Positions 1 to 5,665 of a stretch of 5,799 nt of DNA are shown one piece after another. The notes under the pieces are model-generated. The model saw nothing but the letters and a program-made list of their open reading frames with translations. It was not told where the DNA came from and made no database searches. Each line of letters opens with the position of its first letter. Position 1 is the first letter of the stretch. Origin of the DNA: Candidatus Omnitrophota bacterium (GTDB taxonomy: Bacteria; Omnitrophota; Gorgyraeia; Gygaellales; Profunditerraquicolaceae); NCBI GenBank assembly GCA_018825725.1, contig JAHKBC010000207.1, positions 1 to 5,799 of the forward strand, read 5' to 3'. The position numbers and the translations under genes are program-made.

Positions 1-350
1 ATCGAAGTTAAACCTATCACCCCCATTGCTCCGATATGAGAATCGCGCATAATCGCCAGCATCTGGCCTCTGTTTTTCCTGCTCAAGAAAGCATCGCAGG
101 TATCGGCTAATCCATCGAGATGCAGGGCCCCGGTTAAGATAATAAGCAACACAACTGCAATGCCGGATAAAGCTGACTCCTCTACCCTTAATAAACTAAG
201 CAAGCGGTAGCTGCCGGCTAAAATCAAGCCCAGGCCCAGGCCCACCAAAGGAAAATAGGTTAAAGATGCGGCAAACTGCTCTTTTCTTATATTTTTAATC
301 CTGACAGGAAAAACAGTTAAGAATTGTAAAGCAAGTATAAAGTGGATCAT
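1..350 (-). CDS. cobS: CobS, adenosylcobinamide-GDP ribazoletransferase (cobalamin synthase), N-terminal part; 3' end beyond the left edge
   Basis: Catalyses the joining of GDP-cobinamide with alpha-ribazole or its 5'-phosphate, the last assembly step of the nucleotide loop. It is an integral inner-membrane enzyme. The 116 visible residues begin MIHFILALQFLTVFPV, the usual CobS N-terminus. They carry the family's HLDGLADTCDAF block at residues 77-88 (acidic, metal/diphosphate-binding) and MRDSHIGAMGV at 101-111. Hydrophobic segments lie near residues 31-51 and 60-77. CobS proteins are about 250 residues, so more than half is missing here because the window ends, not because the gene is broken. 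The ATG at 348-350 overlaps the cobT TGA as ATGA, implying translational coupling to cobT. The identification rests on several family-specific motifs read directly from the translation; only the missing C-terminus is unknown. Confidence 0.95.
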   Translation of the reverse strand, partial: MIHFILALQFLTVFPVRIKNIRKEQFAASLTYFPLVGLGLGLILAGSYRLLSLLRVEESALSGIAVVLLIILTGALHLDGLADTCDAFLSRKNRGQMLAIMRDSHIGAMGVIGLTS

Positions 351-1411
351 CGCGGGTTGCTTTCTGAAACTCCTGCTTTTTTAAAAGTAGCCATTTCATT
401 TAAAATCTTTATTGCTGCTTCGACTATATTTATGCCTAAGGCAGCACCTGTACCTTCTCCCAGGCGCAGATTTAAATCCAGGATCGGGTCCAGGCCCAAG
501 TAATTAAGTATAACCTTATGCCCCTTTTCCACTGAACAATGGCTGGCCAGCATATATTCTTTGGTTTTCGGCTCAAGCTGATAAGCAATTAAGGCAGCAG
601 CGCCGGATATGAACCCGTCAATAACTACCGGGATCCTGCGGCTACTGGCAGCCAGAATAATTCCTGCTAAACCCCCTATTTCAAATCCGCCCACTTTAGA
701 CAAAACATCAAGCGGGTCTTTGGGATCAGGTTTATTTATTCTTAAGGCTCTTTCAATAACCTGGATTTTATTTTCCAAACCAGCATCATCCAGGCCAGTT
801 CCTCTTCCAACGACCTCAGAAACCTCTGTCTTAGTAAATAGTGCGGTTATGGCGCTGGAACTAGAGGTATTACCGATTCCCATTTCGCCTGTTCCCACAA
901 TATCGAGCCCATTAACAATCTCTTCTTCTACTATTTCTATACCGGTCTCAATTGACTTAATTGCCTCTTCCCTTGTCATTGCCGGGCCTTTAGCGAAATT
1001 CTGCGTGCCCAAAGCAATCTTCTTAACTTTTAGGTTTTCACTTTGCGCTTTTAGCTCTGATGAAACGCCCATATCCACCACTACTACTCTTGCTCCTACA
1101 TGCCTGGCCAAGACATTTATCCCTGCGCCGCCATTAAGAAAATTATAAACCATCTGGCTAGTAACTTCCTTAGGGTAAGCGCTAATCCTTTCTTCAGTAA
1201 CCCCATGGTCAGCGGCTAAAGTAAAAATAACCTTATTTTTAAAAACTATCTTTTCTTTGCCCATTATACCCACTACCTGTTTAGCAATCTCTTCTAATCT
1301 TCCCAGGCTTCCCAAAGGCTTAGTCAAATTATCAAGCCTACTTTGAGCCTTAATCATCAGCTTTGCATCAATTTCAGTTATTTTTCTTATCGTCTGCCTA
1401 ATTTTATCCAT
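347..1411 (-). CDS. cobT: CobT, nicotinate-nucleotide--dimethylbenzimidazole phosphoribosyltransferase
   Basis: Transfers phosphoribose from nicotinate mononucleotide to 5,6-dimethylbenzimidazole (or another lower-ligand base), giving alpha-ribazole-5'-phosphate for CobS. It is a cytosolic enzyme. The 354 residues match the usual CobT length. Visible motifs in order are LTKPLGSLGRLEEIA (29-43), LAADHGVTEERISAYP (65-80), FLNGGAGINVLARH (91-104), GEMGIGNTSSSSA (175-187) and RLGEGTGAALG (316-326). E319 in the last motif corresponds to the catalytic glutamate of the Salmonella enzyme (E317). The start at 1411 is supported because the N-terminus aligns at full length with the family. It has no clear Shine-Dalgarno sequence: the arm of a large palindrome ends only 7 nt upstream. 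Downstream it overlaps cobS by 4 bp. It is the fifth or sixth enzyme of one operon, and no bluB is visible to say where the base comes from. Confidence 0.97.
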   Translation of the reverse strand: MDKIRQTIRKITEIDAKLMIKAQSRLDNLTKPLGSLGRLEEIAKQVVGIMGKEKIVFKNKVIFTLAADHGVTEERISAYPKEVTSQMVYNFLNGGAGINVLARHVGARVVVVDMGVSSELKAQSENLKVKKIALGTQNFAKGPAMTREEAIKSIETGIEIVEEEIVNGLDIVGTGEMGIGNTSSSSAITALFTKTEVSEVVGRGTGLDDAGLENKIQVIERALRINKPDPKDPLDVLSKVGGFEIGGLAGIILAASSRRIPVVIDGFISGAAALIAYQLEPKTKEYMLASHCSVEKGHKVILNYLGLDPILDLNLRLGEGTGAALGINIVEAAIKILNEMATFKKAGVSESNPR

Positions 1412-1418
1412 ATCTTTT

Positions 1419-1479
1419 ATTAAGGACAGCGACTATTTTTTTATTCCAACGGAGTGGAAAAATAGTCGCTGTCCCTAAT
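1419..1479. repeat. 61-bp near-perfect palindrome (REP/MITE-like) across the end of cobU and the cobU-cobT gap
   Basis: The 17-bp arm GGACAGCGACTATTTTT (1424-1440) is repeated exactly inverted at 1458-1474, around a 17-nt centre that contains the small palindrome TTCCA...TGGAA. The arms extend outward by one G-U-compatible position (1423/1475) plus four more matches, giving about 22 paired bases between 1419-1440 and 1458-1479. It supplies the final 11 codons and the stop of cobU and ends 7 nt before the cobT ATG. This is the only wide junction in an operon whose other genes overlap or are 3 nt apart, which suggests insertion. A 7-bp direct repeat (TTAATAA on the minus strand, at 1417-1423 and 1479-1485) flanks or overlaps the ends and may be chance in AT-rich DNA. 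The REP/MITE label is inferred from structure; no transposase is present. Confidence 0.8.
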
Positions 1480-1986
1480 TATTAAAGGCAGACCGGAGAC
1501 CATAAAGACTACCTTATCTGCCTGAATAGCTACTATCTGATTAACCCTGCCGGCTATGTCTCGAAAATCCCTGCCTAATTTACTCGCGGGAACAACGCCT
1601 AAACCTACTTCATTGGAAACGATAATTACCCGTGCTTTTACCTTCTTTAAAACTTTAAGCAATTGTTTAATCTTTTCTTCGATTACTTTCTCTTTGCCTT
1701 TAGCCAAGAAAAGATTGGATATAAATAGGGTCAGGCAATCAATAATTAAACATTGCGTATGGGGATCAACTTTTGTAATTGCCTTCTCAATATTTTTATA
1801 TTCCTCGATTGTCTGCCATTCTTTAGGCCTGTTCTTTTTATGCAGGCCAATACGCCTCTTCATCTCCGCGTCCTTAGGCTGACAGGTAGCAATAAAACAT
1901 ACCCGTTTATATTTTTTGGCTAAATTAATGGCAAAACTGCTTTTGCCGCTCCTTGCTCCGCCTAAAATAAAAGTTATCTTACCCAT
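1441..1986 (-). CDS. cobU: CobU, bifunctional adenosylcobinamide kinase / adenosylcobinamide-phosphate guanylyltransferase
   Basis: Phosphorylates adenosylcobinamide and then transfers GMP from GTP to give adenosylcobinamide-GDP, the partner substrate for CobS. It is cytosolic. The 181 residues match the family's length. The P-loop GGARSGKS is at 9-16. LHKKNRPKEW at 48-57 contains H49, matching the histidine that is guanylylated in Salmonella CobU (H46). IIDCLTLFISNLF at 81-93 and SNEVGLGVVPASKLGRDF at 124-141 are strong family signatures, and the core ends with VVFMVSGLPL at 159-168. The start at 1986 follows AGGA about 10 nt upstream, inside the end of cobC, with 3 nt between the genes. The tail RDSDYFSTPLE (171-181) is encoded by the palindrome at 1419-1479 and is probably not ancestral; the catalytic core is complete, so the enzyme should work. 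Confidence 0.96.
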   Translation of the reverse strand: MGKITFILGGARSGKSSFAINLAKKYKRVCFIATCQPKDAEMKRRIGLHKKNRPKEWQTIEEYKNIEKAITKVDPHTQCLIIDCLTLFISNLFLAKGKEKVIEEKIKQLLKVLKKVKARVIIVSNEVGLGVVPASKLGRDFRDIAGRVNQIVAIQADKVVFMVSGLPLIIRDSDYFSTPLE

Positions 1987-1989
1987 AAA

Positions 1990-2622
1990 TTATTCTTCCT
2001 TAAACCTCACCCGGTCTATTTTAATTCCTTTTAAATGCGCTATATCATTAAAGAGGGATAATTTAAATTTACTATTTTCTTTTTCTAGAATACTCAAACT
2101 GGCTGAATCCGGTACATACTTCCAGAAATCATTGGCCTTTAATACAGAATTAATCAACACGCTTGTCACGCCACCGTGGCAAACTATGGCAATGGACTTG
2201 CCCGCATGCTCTTTCGACACCTTGTTAAAGGCCTTTAGCACTCTTTTCTTAAAAATATTCAGGCTTTCACCTTGCGGTATCGCGGTGTTAAAAGGGTCAG
2301 CCACCCATTTTTTATAGTTTTGGGGATGTTTTTTAAGAATCTCTTTATAAGTCAACCCTTCAAAGATGCCGAAACTAATCTCTTTTAAATCTTCCACTAA
2401 ATGAATAACATCTTCAGGAAAAATGATCTTCGCGGTCTCTATTGCCCTTAGCCTGTCGCTGGAATAGACTTTATCTACATTCTCGACGGATAGCCTCTTC
2501 TTAAGCCTTCTTGCCTGAAGCCTGCCCTTATTATTCAGCTCCACATCCAGAAACCCGCAGTAGCGCTGCTGGGCATTCCAATCAGTGGAACCGTGCCGGA
2601 TCAATAAAATTTTAGTAGCCAT
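1990..2622 (-). CDS. cobC: Histidine phosphatase family protein, probably CobC, alpha-ribazole-5'-phosphate phosphatase
   Basis: Expected to remove the 5'-phosphate from alpha-ribazole phosphate or from cobalamin phosphate in nucleotide-loop assembly. The 210 residues carry the family's catalytic set: LLIRHGSTDWN at 6-16 with phospho-acceptor H10 and R9, SSDRLRAIETA at 54-64 with R59, EISFGIFEGL at 81-90 with the acid E81, PQGES at 116-120, and VCHGG at 147-151 with the second catalytic H149. The length matches CobC (about 200). Position between btuD and cobU in a cobalamin operon is the main reason to prefer CobC over other phosphoglycerate-mutase-like phosphatases such as phosphoserine phosphatase, which share these motifs. 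The start at 2622 lies 3 nt after the btuD stop and has no clear Shine-Dalgarno sequence, so coupled translation is likely. The family is certain; substrate specificity is inferred from context. Confidence 0.87.
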   Translation of the reverse strand: MATKILLIRHGSTDWNAQQRYCGFLDVELNNKGRLQARRLKKRLSVENVDKVYSSDRLRAIETAKIIFPEDVIHLVEDLKEISFGIFEGLTYKEILKKHPQNYKKWVADPFNTAIPQGESLNIFKKRVLKAFNKVSKEHAGKSIAIVCHGGVTSVLINSVLKANDFWKYVPDSASLSILEKENSKFKLSLFNDIAHLKGIKIDRVRFKEE

Positions 2623-2625
2623 ATA

Positions 2626-3411
2626 TTAACGCCCAGAAACCAAGACCACGTATGGTTTCTTATTAATAGGGTTATCTTCAACTACCACAACCGTTTTGTA
2701 GACTGCCTCAATATTCTGATAAGTCAAAACCTCTTTCGGAGAGCCCTGTTTAAATATTTTTCCCTGATTAAATAAAACAATACGGTTAGAATATTCGCTG
2801 GCTAAATTCAAATCATGCAGGACCATAACAATAGTCAGCTTATCTTGAAGATTAAGCTTCCTTAATAGGTCCAAAATCTGTATTTGGTGGCCAATATCTA
2901 AATGCGACGTAGGCTCATCCAAAAACAACAATTCCGGCTCCTGGGCAAGCGCCCGGGCAATTAAGACGCGCTGGCGCTCTCCGGAACTAAGCTCATTAAT
3001 CATCTTGTTTCTTAAATGCAGGGTATCGGTTAGAGAAAGTGATTTTTCGGCAATAGAAAAATCTTTGGCACCCTCGGCCTGGAGCCTTTTTAAGTGCGGA
3101 ATCCTGCCCATCAATACTATTTCCCAGACAGTAAAAGAAAAGTTAATTATTGAATCCTGGGAAACAAAGGCTACCTGGCAGGAAAAATCTTTAAGAGGCA
3201 ACCGGAGAATATCCTTTCCGGATAAAGCAATATTTCCCTGAACTGGTTTAATTATCCTGCTTATCAGCCTAAAAAGAGTGGTTTTTCCCGAACCATTAGG
3301 CCCGATAATAGAAAGAAGATCCCCCTTGGATACATCCAGAGAGATATTTCTTACAATAAGTTCGTTTTGATAACCGCCGCTAAGATTATGGATGGATAAT
3401 ATTTTTTCCAT
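2626..3411 (-). CDS. btuD: BtuD-like ABC transporter ATPase for corrinoid uptake
   Basis: Cytoplasmic ATPase that powers the BtuC permease. All ABC motifs are present in the 261 residues: Walker A GPNGSGKTT (37-45), Q-loop Q85 in FVSQD, signature LSSGERQRV (141-149), Walker B LLFLDEPTSHLD (161-172) with catalytic E166, and switch H199 in VLHDLNLA. It belongs to the FecE/FhuC/BtuD group that serves iron-siderophore, haem and B12 importers, which the ATPase alone cannot tell apart. The B12 assignment comes from the cobalamin riboswitch upstream and four cobalamin genes downstream. The start codon shares one base with the btuC stop (TAATG), a typical coupled junction. The roughly 30 residues after the ATPase core (from about 232) are a short C-terminal extension common in this group. 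Confidence 0.92.
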   Translation of the reverse strand: MEKILSIHNLSGGYQNELIVRNISLDVSKGDLLSIIGPNGSGKTTLFRLISRIIKPVQGNIALSGKDILRLPLKDFSCQVAFVSQDSIINFSFTVWEIVLMGRIPHLKRLQAEGAKDFSIAEKSLSLTDTLHLRNKMINELSSGERQRVLIARALAQEPELLFLDEPTSHLDIGHQIQILDLLRKLNLQDKLTIVMVLHDLNLASEYSNRIVLFNQGKIFKQGSPKEVLTYQNIEAVYKTVVVVEDNPINKKPYVVLVSGR

Positions 3412-4376
3412 TAGGCTTTAGGCATATGTTTTCTTTTTAACAACATTATAAATACAGGCGCGCCTACAATAGCCGTGATTACTCCGATAGGAATCTCTAA
3501 GGGCCTAGCAATAGTGCGTGAAAGAATATCACAGCCCACCATAAAGATTGCCGAAGAAAGTAAACTTGCCGGTATTAAAACCTTATGATTCGGGCCAACT
3601 ACAAGGCGCATTATATGGGGGATGATTAATCCCACAAAACCGATGATTCCGCAGATAGAAACTAAACCAGCAGTAATTAAAGCAGTAACTAAGATCAAAA
3701 ACTTCTTCACTTTCTCCACATCGATACCTAAATGCAGGGCCTCTTCATCTCCGATACTAATAGCGTTTAAATCCTGCGCAAACAAATAACTTATTAAAAC
3801 CCCGGTAAAAACAACCACAGAAACAAGAATGAGCAGCTTGTAATCATATACCTGCAGGCTTCCCCATAACCACCAGGTAATGCTATGCAGGGTATCTTTA
3901 GAAGAAACTGAAATCAAAAAGACAATCACTGCCGACAGGGCTACCGAGACAATTACACCGGAGAGAATCAAGGCTTGTTCATTTATTTTATTGTGCTGTC
4001 GGGCCAGGTTATAAACTAAAATAATGCTCAATACTGCCCCTAAAAAAGCTCCGCCGGGAATGTAGATACTGGATACCCCTAAAACCATCAGGATCACCGC
4101 TCCTAATCCTGCTCCGCTGGAAGCGCCCAGGATATACGGCTCAGCCAAAGAGTTTTTCAAAATAGCCTGCAGGACTATTCCCGCCACTGACAAACCGCAT
4201 CCGGCAACAATTGCCGTAATGATGCGAAAAATACGCAAATACAATATCGGACGGTTTTCTATTAACCACAAATCCTTAGCTGAGATATCTACCGCGCCCT
4301 TGTATATGCCCAAAATAGCAATAACTAAAAGCAATCCTAAGAGGAGAATTGTTTTTCGTTTATATTTATTATTCAT
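3411..4376 (-). CDS. btuC: BtuC-like FecCD-family corrinoid ABC transporter permease
   Basis: Inner-membrane permease, presumably a homodimer, that moves corrinoids from BtuF to the cytoplasm. The 321 residues are strongly hydrophobic, with a first membrane segment near 9-25 and about ten in total, as expected for the family. Recognisable FecCD motifs are LRIFRIITAIVAGCGLSVAG (47-66), LQAILKNSLAEPYILGASSG (69-88), SIGDEEALHLGI (207-218, the cytoplasmic loop that contacts the ATPase), GFVGLIIPHIMR (246-257) and, near the C-terminus, RPLEIPIGVITAIVGAPVF (291-309). It starts with a 4-bp ATGA overlap on btuF and ends with a 1-bp overlap on btuD. The FecCD fold also serves siderophores and haem; cobalamin specificity is inferred from the operon and riboswitch. 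Confidence 0.93.
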   Translation of the reverse strand: MNNKYKRKTILLLGLLLVIAILGIYKGAVDISAKDLWLIENRPILYLRIFRIITAIVAGCGLSVAGIVLQAILKNSLAEPYILGASSGAGLGAVILMVLGVSSIYIPGGAFLGAVLSIILVYNLARQHNKINEQALILSGVIVSVALSAVIVFLISVSSKDTLHSITWWLWGSLQVYDYKLLILVSVVVFTGVLISYLFAQDLNAISIGDEEALHLGIDVEKVKKFLILVTALITAGLVSICGIIGFVGLIIPHIMRLVVGPNHKVLIPASLLSSAIFMVGCDILSRTIARPLEIPIGVITAIVGAPVFIMLLKRKHMPKA

Positions 4377-5257
4377 TCTTTTATATTGAGCTTTTTATAC
4401 AGCTCTTCTAACCCCTGCACAATTCTTGGGCCGGGCCGAAGCAGCAAATCCGGGTCAATATCATTGTATATCCTTTTATTTCTGACTGCGGATATGGAAT
4501 CCCAGCCAAAACGTTTTTCCACTAATTTTACAGGCTGCTCTTTGTCCATATAAGCCATAATAATATAATCCGGGTCGCGCCTGATTACCTCCTCCTGGCT
4601 GAAAGTACTGTAAGGCCTTTTGGTATTATGGGCAATATTTACTCCGCCGGCCAAATCAATCAACTCGTCCACAAATGACCCCTCTCCCGCAGTTGTCAAA
4701 GGGTCATGCCAGATTTCTATAAATACCTTCGGCTTTTTTTCCTGGGAGATTAACTTAGTGAGAGATGTGATTTCTTCTATCCGCTGCCGCATGCGCTGTG
4801 TCAATTCCTGAGCCTGCTCTCTCCTGTTAGTGATAGAGCCGGTTTCGCTTATAGTAGCTAATAATTCCCGGATATTTACCGGGTCAAAAACATAAACCTT
4901 TAATCCTAATTGCCTTAATTTTAAAACCACATTTGCCTGCTCTAAGCCGGTGCAAAATATATAGTCGGGTTTTAAAGAAAGTATCTTTTCGATGTTGGGA
5001 TTACTGAAATCCCCGATTTTTGCTTTTTCTTGCGCCTGAGGAGGATAATTGCAGAATGAACTCACCCCCACTATCTCCTCGCCTAAACCTAAAGAAAAGA
5101 GTATCTCGGTAGTAGAAGGAGCCAAGGAGATATAGCGAGGCACTGACCCCGACAGATTTTTAGGAGAATTGTTCTTAGGAATCTGCCCCTGACAAAGATA
5201 ATTAAACGTAACTATTCCTAGAAGAAGAAAGCTTATTATTATAAACAACCGCTTCAT
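4373..5257 (-). CDS. btuF: BtuF-like periplasmic/extracytoplasmic corrinoid-binding protein
   Basis: Captures cobalamin or cobinamide outside the inner membrane and delivers it to BtuC. From the ATG at 5257 the protein has 294 residues. It starts MKRLFIIISFLLLG, a positively charged then hydrophobic export signal. C22 sits in NYLC, a poor lipobox, so lipoprotein status is doubtful. The two-lobed binding-protein domain follows: YISLAPSTTEILFSLG (42-57), FCNYPPQAQ (68-76), SNPNIEKILSLKPD (85-98), SFVDELIDLAGGVNIA (194-209), QEEVIRRDPDYIIM (221-234) and LRPGPRIVQGLEEL (273-286). E51 is at about the position of a BtuC-docking glutamate in E. coli BtuF. A frame stays open up to an ATG at 5353, but that extension would translate the terminator hairpin and has no signal-like sequence. 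The start at 5257 has GAGG 5 nt upstream and directly yields a signal peptide, so it is preferred. Confidence 0.92.
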   Translation of the reverse strand: MKRLFIIISFLLLGIVTFNYLCQGQIPKNNSPKNLSGSVPRYISLAPSTTEILFSLGLGEEIVGVSSFCNYPPQAQEKAKIGDFSNPNIEKILSLKPDYIFCTGLEQANVVLKLRQLGLKVYVFDPVNIRELLATISETGSITNRREQAQELTQRMRQRIEEITSLTKLISQEKKPKVFIEIWHDPLTTAGEGSFVDELIDLAGGVNIAHNTKRPYSTFSQEEVIRRDPDYIIMAYMDKEQPVKLVEKRFGWDSISAVRNKRIYNDIDPDLLLRPGPRIVQGLEELYKKLNIKE

Positions 5258-5262
5258 TATGG

Positions 5263-5266
5263 CCTC
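5263..5266 (-). promoter_or_regulatory. Ribosome binding site that fixes the btuF start
   Basis: GAGG on the minus strand lies 5 nt before the ATG at 5255-5257 and just after the U-tract of the terminator. It is one of the clearer Shine-Dalgarno sites in the operon. It supports initiation downstream of the terminator rather than at the in-frame ATG at 5353, which lacks one. Confidence 0.7.
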
Positions 5267-5269
5267 AAT

Positions 5270-5306
5270 AAAAAACCCGATCCTCACACACTCGTGCTTG
5301 ATCGGG
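5270..5306 (-). terminator. Rho-independent terminator of the riboswitch expression platform
   Basis: On the minus strand CCCGATC (5300-5306) pairs perfectly with GATCGGG (5276-5282), followed at once by TTTTTT (5270-5275). G-U and A-U pairs with the first Us can extend the stem by two. The 17-nt loop can fold further through GCAC with GUGU. It lies between the aptamer and btuF, so it should stop transcription before the whole operon when the riboswitch is in its OFF state. Confidence 0.9.
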
Positions 5307-5322
5307 CTGCACCCTGATTCAA
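5298..5322 (-). promoter_or_regulatory. Candidate antiterminator hairpin
   Basis: RNA UUGAAUCAGGG (5312-5322) can pair with CCCGAUCAA (5298-5306) through nine base pairs with two single-A bulges and a 5-nt loop UGCAG. It uses the complete 5' arm of the terminator stem, so the two structures exclude each other. The pairing is visible in sequence; the antiterminator role is inferred. Confidence 0.6.
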
Positions 5323-5328
5323 CTTGGC

Positions 5329-5340
5329 CCTCTCCCGAGG
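5329..5340 (-). promoter_or_regulatory. P13-like regulatory hairpin, loop complementary to aptamer loop L5
   Basis: CCUCGGGAGAGG forms a 4-bp stem (CCUC/GAGG). Its tip CGGGA (5333-5337) is exactly complementary to UCCCG (5486-5490) in aptamer loop L5, whose stem is ACAG/CUGU (5491-5494 with 5479-5482). An L5-L13 kissing interaction is the known ligand-dependent switch of cobalamin riboswitches. A competing hairpin GAGG...CCUC (5337-5351) overlaps its 5' arm. Confidence 0.6.
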
Positions 5341-5357
5341 CAATAAACCTCATATTT

Positions 5358-5524
5358 ATAGGCAGGTCTTCTGACTTCCTTTACCTTTTAAGCTACCTTC
5401 CCACCTCATGACTGCAAGGCAGTGGTAACTTCTTTGCTTAAAAAGGTTCCTTTTCTCAATATACGAAAAGGCGGGGCTACAGCAGCGGGACTGTGGCTGA
5501 TTCTAACAGCCTTCCCTTGCCTAT
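5358..5524 (-). promoter_or_regulatory. Cobalamin riboswitch aptamer
   Basis: Binds adenosyl- or other cobalamins in the nascent leader of the btuF-cobS operon. The B12 box AGUCAGAAGACCUGCC (5361-5376) is close to consensus. P1 is closed by AUAGGCA (5518-5524) with UGCCUAU (5358-5364), seven perfect pairs. Between them are GGGAA (5512-5516); hairpin GGCU/AGCC with a T-loop-like GAAUC; P5 ACAG/CUGU holding L5 UCCCGCUG; a peripheral hairpin CCUUUUC/GAAAAGG (5465-5471 with 5449-5455); a long-range stem ACCUUUUUAAGC with GCUUAAAAGGU (5436-5447 with 5383-5393, one bulge); and a CCAC...GUGG arm followed by GAAGG. The region between P1 and the core is very short, so the optional P2 appears reduced. 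The ligand class cannot be decided by eye. Downstream elements indicate transcription-termination control. Confidence 0.95.
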
Positions 5525-5530
5525 GCGTCA

Positions 5531-5559
5531 ATTATCACAACATTCTGTAATCTTGTCAA
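5531..5559 (-). promoter_or_regulatory. Sigma70-type promoter of the riboswitch/B12 operon
   Basis: On the minus strand TTGACA (5554-5559) is a perfect -35 box, 17 bp from GATAAT (5531-5536), which matches the -10 consensus at five of six bases. TGT directly before the -10 is an extended -10 (TGn). Transcription would begin around 5522-5528, essentially at the first base of riboswitch P1, which fits well. No other promoter is needed for the seven tightly packed genes downstream. Confidence 0.88.
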
Positions 5560-5576
5560 ACTATTTTTAAGAACGT

Positions 5577-5605
5577 GATGAGTAAAACAGATCAGCCTCA
5601 TCTGT
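5577..5605. repeat. Two overlapping inverted repeats upstream of the operon promoter
   Basis: GATGAG (5577-5582) can pair with CTCATC (5597-5602), and ACAGAT (5587-5592) with ATCTGT (5600-5605). The two stems share bases and exclude each other. They lie between the minus-strand promoter and the divergent gene. They could be an operator or a 5' leader fold of the divergent gene, or chance. No convincing plus-strand promoter was found: TTGATA at 5612-5617 has no good -10 partner. The rest of 5560-5665 shows nothing else I can name. Confidence 0.3.
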
Positions 5606-5665
5606 CATATATTGATAATTAAAAAAATGTGGAATTAATGGAAAAAGTGTGTTATAAAAATAAAT

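Noticed and set aside
609..1148. Long plus-strand open frame opposite cobT (also 1556-1882, 1916-2317, 3005-3241 and 4620-4811 opposite other genes)
   Set aside because: Each lies wholly or mostly antisense to a gene with clear family motifs, and the translations show no recognisable domains or plausible start signals; they are shadows of the coding strand.
1419..1479. Palindrome between cobU and cobT as an intrinsic transcription terminator
   Set aside because: Neither arm is followed by a U-tract on the minus-strand RNA (it ends CUGUCCUUAAUAAAAG), and essential pathway genes cobT and cobS lie downstream with no promoter I can see.
2626..5257. Iron-siderophore or haem transporter instead of a B12 transporter
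   Set aside because: The FecCD/FecE-type families overlap in sequence, but the cobalamin riboswitch directly upstream and cobC-cobU-cobT-cobS directly downstream in one operon make corrinoid uptake much more likely.
5258..5353. Leader peptide or N-terminal extension of BtuF starting at the ATG at 5353
   Set aside because: No Shine-Dalgarno sequence, no conserved character in the translation, and the region is explained by the riboswitch P13 hairpin, antiterminator and terminator.
5587..5605. Minus-strand terminator (ACAGAT/ATCTGT followed by a short T run)
   Set aside because: The stem is only 6 bp and AT-rich, the T run is short and interrupted, and no minus-strand gene is visible upstream to need it.
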